Assembly: GCF_000003815.2 (NCBI RefSeq)
Contig: NW_023365706.1
Coordinates: forward strand, 1 to 64,000
Direction: 5' to 3'
Length of the DNA stretch: 64,000 nt
Origin: Branchiostoma floridae
Lineage: Eukaryota > Chordata > Leptocardii > Amphioxiformes > Branchiostomatidae
The position numbers and the translations under genes were made by a program. This document shows, in pieces, positions 13,493 through 25,400 of this stretch. Within the stretch, counting starts at the first letter, position 1, and the number at the start of each line of letters is the position of its first letter. The notes below the pieces were generated by a model. The model saw nothing but the letters and a program-made list of their open reading frames with translations. It was not told the DNA's origin and made no database searches.

Positions 13493-16400
13493 TATAAATA
13501 TACATGCACACACACCCCCACACACACACTCACACACACATGTCAAGGTAGGGTCTCACACACACATACACACACACAGGCACACACATACACACGTGCA
13601 CACGCATGTGCACACACATACACACACTCACACTCTCACTCACTCGCTCACTGACACACACACTCACAGGCACAGTGTCAGACACACACAAACAAAGCAC
13701 ATTTTTGCATAACAGACTTCATTGCTGAGTGCCAAAACATTGCTGAGAAAAGACTGTGGTCGTGTAAAGAACTTAACTTTCACATCCAATACAATACAAA
13801 ACTTACAATTTTTCAAATGTTTTTATCATTAAAAGAATGATCTCCAAACACTGGCCAAATTCATGACCAAACTTACCTCGTTCCTGATGTCCCTAGATCA
13901 TCACCGTGGCGATGAGGTGCCTTACCTGGTTCCTGAGGTTCCCCCTCCCATCACTCAAGCAGAAGGTCAGCAAGGTTGCGGCAGAGATGTTCGTCATCCT
14001 GAAGAAATATGGCGGCGCAGGAGGGGCAAAGGGCGAGAACTTTGACCTGGTGGTCACATGTTTCAAGGTAGGTCACTGGTGGGGTCACTATGTATGTATG
14101 TTTTGTGTTTTTTCTTATTTAAAGGTGCCAAGGTGGTGTTATGGTTAGGGTTGTTTATTCACAATCTAAAGTTCTGGGTTAGCCCATGGAAAAGGCACTT
14201 TACATCTCACGGGATTCGAACCCTGGACCTCCGAACCTGTAACTCCCATCTCTAGGCCCTGACAGTGCTTGTGCGTGATGTGAAGTACTACAGCGTAGAC
14301 CAGGTCCAGCTCAGAGTGTTACTACAGCAGTAGTTTACAAATTGTGTAACAGATAACAAGACGGGATTCGAACCCTAGCCCCCCTAACCTATGTGTAACT
14401 CCCTCCCACCGGCCCTGAATGTGCTGGTTCGTGATGTAAAGTACTACAGTGTTGATCGGGCCCAGCTCAGAGTTTTACTACAGTAGTGTAGCTGGGTGGG
14501 ATTCGAACCCTGGACCCCCTAACCTGTGCCTTACTCCCTCCCACCGGCCCTGAATGTGCTGGTTCGTGATGTGAAGTACTACAGTGTTGACCAGGACCAG
14601 CTCAGAGTATTACTTACAGTTAGTGACTGCCATCTGTGTAACAGATACATGTAACAGGGTGGGATTCGAACCCTAGCCCCCCTAACCTGTGTGTAACTCC
14701 CTCCTGTACAGGCTCTGACAGTGTTGGTTTGTGATGTGCTACTACTACAGTGTTGATCAGGACCAGCTGAGACTGTTACTGCAGCAGTAGTTTACAAACT
14801 GTGTAACAGATAACAAGACGGGATTCGAACCCTGGACCCCCTAACCTGTGCCTTTCTCCCTCCTACAGGCCCTGACAGTGCTTGTTCGTGATGTGAAGTT
14901 CTACAGTGTCGACCAGGTCCAGCTCAGAGTGTTACTACAGCAGTAGTTTACAAATTGTGTAACAGATCACAAGACGGGATTCGAACCCTGGACCCCCTAA
15001 CCTGTGCCTTACTCCCTCCCACCGGCCCTGAATGTGCTGGTTCGTGATGTTAAGTACTACAGTGTTGATCGGGCCCAGCTCAGAGTGTTACTGCAGTAGT
15101 AGTTTACAAACTGTGTAACAGATAACCAGACGGGATTTGAACCCTGGACCCCCCTAACCTATGTGTAACTCCCTCCTACAGGCTCTGACCGTGCTGGTTC
15201 GTGATGTGAAGTACTACAGCGTTGACCAGGACCAGCTCAGAGTATTGCTGCAGTATGCAGAACAGGACATCCTGGACTACACACGACAGGCCACGGCTTT
15301 TACACTACTCAAGGTGGGACTAATCACTGATTTTTTGTTAAAGGTTCACTGTCTATGTAACATTTCCGTCTCAAAAGGGAACATATTTTAGAGAACAAAG
15401 CGTTCAGTTTTCAGCATATTTGCAACTGATGCATTTTTTTTATTTCTTGTGTGTGTAAACTGTGCAAAAACAAGCTGCACAAGGCCTGCTCATGTGGAAA
15501 ACTATCTCAATGTAGGCCCTTTGAAGTGTTAGCTTTAACTTTACTTTCTTGGGTCAGAAAATACATCCACACCAGGGGAAATCAGGCAAACAGAAGGAAA
15601 GCAAGAGAGAGCAACATTTTTTTTCTTTTGTTTGACCAAGGAGCTCCTTGGTTTGACTTTGATCAAGGAGCTTTTATCAAGATAAAAGCTCCTTGCTTTG
15701 ATGGGGTATATAAATAGGTCCCTGAATAACCTTTACCTGGTGCTAAGCTCATTATCATAATTTATGGTCATTTGGCAGATCCTCGTGGAAAGCCATGTTT
15801 CTGCTTCCCATTGTAAAAATGAAGGCAACAAAAGTTAAAAAGATACTAAAAAATGCCTTTTTGCTGGACTAGAAAGCTACCTAAAACATCACATATGCCT
15901 GAAATATATTTTACATCATTATAGCAACCATAAGTCTTTATAGTAGGCATATCTTTATTACCAGGTCATGCCTGTGAGCAGTTACTCGTTTTTAGTTGAG
16001 AATGTTGAGAATTTAAGAATTTTTGACACCCTCATGAGCATCTGATGCATTGCATTAGGGGCTTCCAGGGTGAAAGGAAAGTAAGAAAGTTTGTGCCATT
16101 CTAAATAAATTTAGTGGCTCTAAACCTTTGTGGTATTGAATGTCTAAATACATAGGCTAGCTTACGAGATTGAGGGGTCATGGGTTCACTTCCTGGCTAG
16201 ATGTTACAAGTAGGCACCAGGCTTCTGTTAGGGATGTAGGTGTAGAGGGTGGTCAAATATTTTGAACACTGCTTGACATTTGAGAGATTAAAAATGACTT
16301 GGCTTTTTTTCCGTGTTCATCCCAGGCGATCCTGTCACGTAAGCTGGTTGTCCCGGAGATGCACGACGTGATGGGGCGGATTGCGGAGCTGTCAATCAAG

Positions 16401-19400
16401 TCTGAGCTGGACAACGTCAGGGTGCAGTGCAGACAGGTGGGTGTGGGGAGGGGGGCTTCCATGGGGGCTGGGGAGGTCAAATAGATAAACTCAAGGTCAA
16501 ATAGCCCACAGGAAAACAGGACAAGGTCAGATAGGCCAAGTTGAAACTACTCAAGGTGAAAGAACTCAAGGCAAAATAGGCCAAAGGAAAACAGCTCATG
16601 GAGAAGGTCAAATAGGTGAGGTTGAAACAACTCAAGGTCAAATAGATTAGGATTTTTCATTAAAAGGGATTTAGGTAAAGAAAGTGGCATCTGTGATTCT
16701 TGAGACAAAATTTGTGGACAAAATTTCTTTACACAAGCAGTAACGTTATATACTCATGATCACTCTCTGATGCATTATGACCATCTGTCACCTTCATCAG
16801 GGTCTGTTATCTTATGACTTTGCTATCCAGTGATTTATCTACCAGAGAAAACTATTCACAGATTTTGTTCCCCAAAATAATTTCATTGTGTTGGAAGAAC
16901 ATTCAATATTAGAGTTTTCTTTGACACAGTCAGTACTGTCTCTCACCTGCTTATGTTTTGATGTCAGACATCTTCCTCAGAACTGGAGTGATGTTTCTCA
17001 CCATTACATGTAGCTGATGAAAGTAGCAATTTTGCAGTGAGGTAAATTTTCCCCCTCATCCTGTTTGACTTTCTTAACGATAAGATTTTGTGCCCATCCC
17101 CCAGGTGTTTGGAAAGTTCCTGATAGACTACCCCCTGGGGAAGAAGCTGCACAGGCATCTTGAGTTCTTCGTGAGACAGCTGAACTATGATCTGGAGGCC
17201 GGGCGGGAGTCTGCACTGGAGATGATCGCTACCATCTTCTCATCATTCCCTCAGGTTTGTCTCTCTCTATATCTCTCTCACTCTCTCTTTCTCTGTCTCT
17301 CTCTCTCACTCTCTCTTACTCTGTCTCTCTCAAACTCTCATTATTCCCTCAGGTTTGTCTCTCCTTCTCTCCCTCTCTGTCACTCTCTCTTTCTCCTTTT
17401 CTCTCTTTTGCTCTGTCACTCTCTTTCTGTCTCTCTCTCTCTCATCATTCTCTAATTCCCTCAGGTTTGACTCTCTCCTCTCCCTCTCTGTCACTCTCTT
17501 TTTCCTTTTTTCTCTCACTCTGTCACTCTCTGTCTCTCTCTCACCATTCTCTCATTCCCTCAGGTTTGTCTCTCTCCTCTCCCTCTCTCTCTCTCTGTCC
17601 TCTCTTTATCTATCTCTCTTTCTCTATCTCTCCCTTTCTCTCTGTTTCTTTCATCATTCCCTCAGGTGTGTCTTTCTACCTCTCTTTCTCTTCTCTCCCT
17701 CTTCTCTCTCTGTCTATGCCTCTCTCCATCTCTCTCTCCCCCAAGTCTCTCTCACTATCTGGTTAATTGCCTATTGTTCCCTGTTAGGCAAGATTTAAAA
17801 ATGTTGGCTTAATGGCAGACCACCAAGTGCCTATATCCTGCTATGTTAACACTGCATGTGGGTTGAGGAGGTGGAAGTCTTGACTTTTGTTGTCTATCCA
17901 TCGTTTACATGGTCATCTGGGGGCATGGATTTTGTCCTTCCATAGTTATTGTGATGATCTTTCTAGGCTACTCCTCTTCCCTTCTCTGAAGATGGTAGTA
18001 CCAGCATGGTGGAATCTGTCTGGATGTTCTGTTTGTTGCTGTTTTCTTTTCTTTTTCTGAGATGGAATTTTTGTTGACTTTTTATTCTCCCTGCAGAACC
18101 TTTTGGAGGAGTACGCAGCCTTCTTCTTTGTCCCGCTGTCCAGTCGACTCATCAACGATGACTCGGCAAAATGTCGCAAGCTGACCGCTCTGGCCATCAA
18201 GTCCCTGCTGGGCAAAGTGGGCATCCCCGCCAGAGACAGCCTGTTCACCATCACAATGCAGTGGTTCCAGGATGACAACAAGGTGGGTCTCCTACAGACG
18301 TTTACAAAGTTGGGACATCAGCAGGATACAATACAACATACAAGTGTTTGATACCATTTAAGAGATAATTTGGTCATATTATAACATTAAAGGTTTGCTT
18401 TTTCTTGGAATGTAAGACTGTTTTTACTCTTTATGTGTCTTTGTGTGTGCACCTGCATGAATGCACATGTGTGAGAGAGAGTGTGTGTGAGTCTGCGAGT
18501 GGGTGGGTATCTGTATAACAGTTATGTATGTATATGTGTGTGTTTGTGTGTCTGTGTTTGTTTATCTTTACTTACAAAGGTGAAGTCTGCCTTTTCTTAT
18601 TGTCCTGTTTATCTTGCCCTGTCCCAGATCCTTCACCAGAGACTTGCTGCCCAGCTGTGTGTGTCTGTGTGTCTATCTGTCTGTGTGTGTGTGGATTTGT
18701 CTTCGCTCATTGGGGTGAAGTCTACCATATCTGAATGTCCTGTCTCTTCTCCCCCTTCTGCAGATCCTTCACCAGAGACTTGCTGCCCAGCTGTGCAGCC
18801 TGTTTGTGGAGGAAGAGAAGCTGCAGTTCGAGCGCAGGCTGCCAGAGGTCCTTCCTCAGATGTTGGAGGTCATTGACCCCGACAGATATGAGGCAGTGAG
18901 TTGGACTTATTTTCTAGATTTGAACATTTTATGTAAACAAAAAAAAAACAGTTTCAAGGAGCAGTAACAGTTTTTAATTGAAGTATGGAGAAGTTTGTTT
19001 TTTTCAGTTTTAATTAATGTTCATCCAAATTGGGTCTTAGAAAATCTACTTATTGTTAAATATACAGAAAAGTTTTATGGCTATTTGAAGTAGCATAATC
19101 TTTGTTTCTGTCATAGCATAGCATAGCATAGACAGTCATGAGCATATATTACTTGAGGAGATTCAAGATTTCAAGTTTCATTCAAACTCATTCAGTCTTT
19201 TCCAAATGGAGAAATCTATAATTTCAGTTTTATGCTGGAGGTGTCCCTTCTAGTTGTGCTTAAGACATGATTGTTTCTTATTTTTCCAAATGTTATCCTT
19301 TAAGATGTCTGCTGAGGAGATGACCCAGCAGCTGAGACAGGAGGACCACCTGTTGTACAGCGCCCTCTCCTGTCTGGTCAAGGTACTGCAGGAATGTGCC

Positions 19401-22400
19401 ATTGTCATCAGAGGGGTGGAAAACAGGAAGGATCTGAACACAGTCTGGGGTGAGTCTGTTTGGATAAGTGAGCGAGTGTGAACATGCGTAGATATAGGCA
19501 TAGCCATAAGTTAATTTACTTTTTTTGTTCATCCATCCATTCATTCATTCACTTTCTTAATCATTCATTCATTCATTCACTCATTCTTTCATTCATTCAT
19601 TCATTCATTCATTTGTTGGTGTAGGTTAGACGTCCAGGTAATAAGATATGCTAAACAGCAGTTACTCAAGCAACTGGATATGGTTTTTAGAAATGATCAG
19701 ATGTTTCGGATAACATCTGCTATCTTTCGTCAGTGACACATTCATTCATTCATTCATCGATCAATTTATTCATTCCTTTGTTCACTCATTCACTCACTCT
19801 TTCACTCACTCACTCATTCAGCCATCTATCCAACCATTCATTTTTTCATTTGTTCTCTCCCCAGCCTCCCTACAGCAGCATCTCCTCCACCCCCATGCCT
19901 GGGTCCGACTGGCCTCGGCTCAGCTGTTCACTCACTCACTCACTCACTCACTCACTCACTCACTCACTCACTCACTCACCCACCCACCCACTCACTCACT
20001 CACTCACTCACTCACTCACTCACTCACGCTCACTCGCTCACTCGCTCGCTCGCTCGCTCGCTCACTCATTCACTCACTCACTCATTCACTCACTCACTCA
20101 CTCACTCACTCATTCACTCACTCACTCACTCACTCACTCATTCACTCACTCACTCTTTCACTCACTCACTCACTCACTCTCACTCACTCATTCACTCACT
20201 CACTCTTTCACTCACTCACTCACTCACTCACACTCACTCACTCACTCACTCACTCATTCACTCACCCACCCACCCTCTCGCTCGCTCACTCACTCACTCA
20301 CTCACTCTCGCTCACTCACTCACTCACTCACTCACTCTCTCACTCACTTACACACTCACTCACTCACTCACTCACTCAGCCATCCATCTGTCCATCCATC
20401 CATCCATCCTTCTTCTTCGGCTCTTGTCGTCTCGTGAGACGGTCGACAGCATCAGTCAGTCAAGGCCTCAGTCGTTACTGGTTACAGTTCTCGCCTGACA
20501 GTGCCTTTGATGACTTATGAGTCCAATCTTGGCACAGCAGGCTCTTCCACAGGAAGTGCAGGTGAACACTTCTCCGGTATTCGACCCCTCCCCTTTCTTC
20601 TTCCTCTGTCTTGCCTCTCGGACTTGCCTCTCACGGGCAGCTCTGTACCTCTCCATACCGGTGTGTAATGCTGCTCTCCATCTACTTCTGTCTGTTGCTA
20701 CACTTTCCCAGTTCTTTGTGCAAATGGAGAAATCTTGGAGGGTAGCTTTGCATACATCTTTGTACCTCAGCTTTGGCCTCCCTCTGGGTCGACTGCCCAC
20801 AGAGAGTTCTCCATAAAGTACTCTCTTTGGAAGCCTGGTGTCATCCATCCTGCTCACATGACCTAGCCAGCGCAGCCTGTTTCGCCGCAGGGTCTCGAAC
20901 AACGATGGTATGCCTGCTTGCCGGAGTACTTCTTCATTGATTCTGTCCTGCCATTTTATATTGAGAATCCTACGTAGACATCGCATGTGAAAACTGTTTA
21001 GTCTTTTTTCTTGCCGCGAATAAACAGTCCAGGTTTCACTACCATACAGTAAAGTTGGCAATACGCATGTGTTGTAGATCTGTACCTTTGTCTTTCTTGT
21101 TAGCTTCTGGTTTTCCCAGGCCCTCTTGCTGAGTTTCCCAAAGGAAGCAGCAGCTCTACCAATTCTCACATTTATCTCCTCGTCCAAAGAGTTGGTGCTT
21201 GTCGCCACTGATCCCAGGTAAGTAAACTTTGGAACTGTTCGAAGAGGATTTCCATGCAGTGTGATTGAAGGGGGGATTGCGGTACCTTGCCCAATTACCT
21301 CCGTCTTCTTGACACTGATGGTAAGACAGAACAGGTCACAGGCCCGGGAGAGGTTGTCCAACAGTCCCTGCAGGGTTGTCTCCTCATGTGCCGTGAGTGC
21401 TGCATCGTCAGCAAAGAGGAGTTCTCTGCACAGCACCTCGACAGTTTTACTTTTAGCCCTCAGTCTTGCCAGGTTGAACAGTGAGCCATCTGCCCGTGAC
21501 CGGATGTAGACACCGTCCTGGTTTCCACCAAAGGCACAACGGAGGAGTACAGAGAAAAAGATGCTGAAAAGAGTCGGTGCCAGCACACACCCCTGCTTAA
21601 CTCCGTTCCTGACGTCAAAGCAGTCAGAGGTGGAGCCATCAAACTGAATGCAGGCTTTCATCCATCCATCCAATGATTCATTTATTCATTTGTTCCCTCC
21701 CCAGCCTCCCTACAGCATCACCTCCTCCACCCCCACGCCTGGGTCCGGCTGGCCTCCGCTCAGCTGTTTGGCTGCCTCTTTGCTGCCTGGAAACCCGAGG
21801 AGCTGGTTACCACGGCAACAGATGAAGACAACAAAACTCCAAAGAAGAAGAAGAGGAAAGTGGAGGAAGAAGAAAACATTGTGGAATATCTGAGGGACAA
21901 CACTATGCAAAAGGTAACTGCTACAATAAAGTTTTTATTTTATTTTATTTTTTTTCATTTTCATTAACGTTATACATGTATTGTGAGAAGGAAATGGTGA
22001 GTAAATTGCTGACAACAGGCATTTAGATCTTATGGGAGCTGACTTATGTGGTATTTGCTCTCTTTGAGTTCTTTTCTTAGTTTAAGATAAGACAGTTTCA
22101 GAAGGAATTTTTCTTCATTGTTTGATGTCTTGCTCCTACATGCATGTTTACTGTAAGACAGTTTTGGAAGGAATTTTCCTTAATCCTGTGATGTCTTGTA
22201 CCTCACCCAGCTGCGAGATCTGTCAGCTGACTTCTGCACCCAGCTGCAGTCGTCTTACCTGGACCACGACCTTGCCAACCAGGTCATCAAGAACCTCGTC
22301 TTCTTGGCCAAGGTCGTCCGCCAGGTCACTCCTGACACCGCACAAACTGATGATGTCACCGACGGAAACGGAGATGTCACCACACAAACTGATGATGTAG

Positions 22401-25400
22401 ATGAACCATCTTCAAAGACCAGTGGTAGAAAAAGAACTAAACCTGCTTCAGATGGAAAGAAAGACAATAGAACTGGGAACACGGGTATTGATGATGTCAG
22501 TGCAACAGGAAGTGATGAAAGCACATTAACTGATGACAGGAGAGTGACAGTTTCGCTGATGTGGCTACTGAGGAGGATGAACCGACTGGCTAAATTTGAA
22601 GCAGCGACGGCGCCTAAAGAAACCATCAAGGTACGTTGTAATATCAAACCAACTTTTATAGTTTTCTTTTACACAACCAGTACTGCCCCTCACATTTTGA
22701 TCCCTATCAGACGTCTTTCTCAGAGCATCTGACTGGAGTGCTGATAGACGTAGAGAAATAAGCAGGTGAGAGAGAGTTAACTTGCATAACTTGTGTAAAA
22801 GGAAACTAAAATATCCTATTTTGGAGTTTTCTTTAACACAACCAGTAATGTCTCTCACCTGCTTGTGTTTCGATTTCTAATATCAGACATCTTCCTCGGA
22901 GCTTCTAACTGGAGTGCTGCTTCTCAACGCTATATGTAGTCAAGTACTAGTACATCATTCAGCTACATATAGTGTCAAGAAGCAGCACTCCAGTTAGAAG
23001 CTTTGAGGAAGATGTCTGACATAGACATTGAAATTTAAGCAGATGAGAGACATTTACTGGTTGTGTAAAAGGAACCACAATATCCCGTCTTTGTGCATAT
23101 TTTTGATTTGGACATCTTTAAAAGAAAAAAAAAACTCACTGGATTAGGTAACATTGTGCCGCAATTCTCTCACTGAAGGTTGAAAACGAAGGCTTACCGC
23201 TTACTGGTCCCTTGGGGTGGTCGTGGGGGCCTTTTGCAGCTGAGCACACTGCCTCCCTCCATCTCACCCTGTCATGAGCCAGTGCTTGGGTTTCGGCAGG
23301 GGTCATTCCTGTCCACTTAGGAAAATGAATGCGTCGCTTGATAAAAACCATTTCATTCCAATTTTGCCTTGACCTTTGATTGACCTTGGATGTTCTGTCT
23401 CCTGTTTTCTCAGCGCTCCTCCGTCATCAAGTTCCTGGCGGCCGTTGCCATGGATCTGGGGGCTTCTGGGATTGGTCCGTACCTGACCTTCCTGATGACC
23501 CCTGTGCTGAGGGAGGTCAACAATGCCACACCACAAGCAGGTGGGTCATCTCGGACAACAATTTGTATTTTTTTTTGCTGGGAATCGTTATAGCCTTATT
23601 GCAACATCATGCTCAAAGGACAATTGCAAGTAAACACGGAAAGGAAGTAATAGTAGTTTCCATACCAGGGCATAATAGGAAATACTTTTTGGTCAAAAAT
23701 CCCACAAGGTGTGTCATCTGGGACAAATCTTGTTTTTTCCTGGGAATTATTATAACTTGATTGCAACTTTATCTATCAAGGATACTGGCAGGTAAACACA
23801 GAAAAGAAATAATGGCACAGTAGAGGCCAGTTAGTTGTGTAATGAATTACTGCACACTTCTATTAATTGCAGAGAATCCACAAATCCCATGAAGGTACGG
23901 TGCAACTGGATAACTTTGCTTTGTTGCACCACCTGGATAATTGCACGAAATATGCTGGCAAATGGGGTGTGCAATCAAATGGCTTCCACAGACTGTAGTT
24001 TCAATATCAGGGCATAGGAGCCCAAAATAATTGGTCAGAATATAGAGAAAAAAATCCTAGACTAAGTCACTATGCCACATTGCATACTGTCTTAAACTTT
24101 TCTCTAGATCCTGAGCTGAAGAAACTGTCTCAAGACGTCCTGGAGCTCCTGAAGACGCAGGCAGGTGTTCAGCTGTTCTCGCAGGTGTACGCCCAGGTGC
24201 AGCACACAGGTGTGGCCAGGAGGGAGGCCAGGAAACGGAGACAAGCTGTGGAGGTCAGTCATACTAAACACCCCTATTTTCTGAATGAAACATTCCAAAA
24301 TCAGACAATCTGAGGGGATTTAGACGATACCATGTTTGGATGAGGGTAGTTAGAATATTTTCCACCACAAATGAGGCCAGGAAATGGGTACAGACTGTAC
24401 ACCCCCATTTTCTGAAACATTGCAAAATCAGACAATCTGAGGGAAATATAGAAGATACCATGTTTGGATGAGGGTTGTTAGATTATTTACCACCATGAAT
24501 TAGGCCAGGAAATGCAGACAGGCTGTGAAATTGAGTGGTGCAAGGCACCCCTATTTTCTGAATGAAACATTCCAAAATCAGACAATCTGAGGGAATTTAG
24601 AAGATACCATATTTGTATGGGGTGGTAAGGATATTTTTATCAGGAAAAGCAGACAGGCTGTGGAGGTCAGTCATACTAAACACCCCTATTTTCTGAATGA
24701 AACATTCCAAAATCAGACAATCTGAGGGAAATATAGAAGATACCATTCTCCACTTACACACTTCCCATAATTAAGTGCGAGAGGGTTCCGGATATGGCTG
24801 CTCCGAACTCCGGAACTGACTCCAAGGGCACAGAAAATTGGTTCTAACCAATTCCGAACACAGAAAACATCAAGGAGATGATAGTTTGGTGTGGAACCGA
24901 TCACAGGACAATGGTTTAATCACTTTCCGACAGGAAAAAAACAAAGGCTGCAGACGAAACGCCAAGGTGTGGCCCTTGAGGTCATCGGAAGAAACCAACT
25001 AACAGCCACAGTGGTGCACGTGTTAGGTAGTTACTTCTGACCACAAAACTTGTAAGATTCTCGGCCCAAATGATAACTGTACTATATTCGCCAGACAACT
25101 TATTAGTTTATATGCTTTTCCGCCCTCGTACTGAAGGTTTTAGCTGGTTCCACCCTGGTTTCGCACCCTGAGCAACTGTGGTAGCATCCAAGTAACATCC
25201 ATATCCGGAACCCTCTCGCACTTAATTATGGGAAGTGTGTAAGTGGAGAATTGTATGAGGGTTGTTAGATTATTTAACACCATTAATCAGGCCAGGAAAT
25301 GTAGACAGGCTGTGGAGGTGAGTCATGCAAGACACCCCTGATTTCTGAATGAAACATTCCAAAATGATTTGTATGAAGGTGGTGAGGATATTTTAGTAAA

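Noticed and set aside
12965-13712. Thr-His and Cys-Val repeat frames on both strands
   Set aside because: (CA)n microsatellite; only 12950-13066 is coding (UTP20).
14205-15145. tRNA genes suggested by repeated 'ggattcgaaccc'
   Set aside because: Only T-arm-like parts are present; no complete cloverleaf or acceptor stem could be drawn, so a SINE remnant is preferred.
17257-17798. Long Ser/Leu-rich open frames in several frames
   Set aside because: CT-rich simple repeat in the intron after the 17105-17254 UTP20 exon; all frames are open for compositional reasons.
19733-20437. 234-codon open frame of Thr-His-Ser-Leu repeats
   Set aside because: It is a (CTCA)n microsatellite read in frame; no splice sites or protein-like composition.
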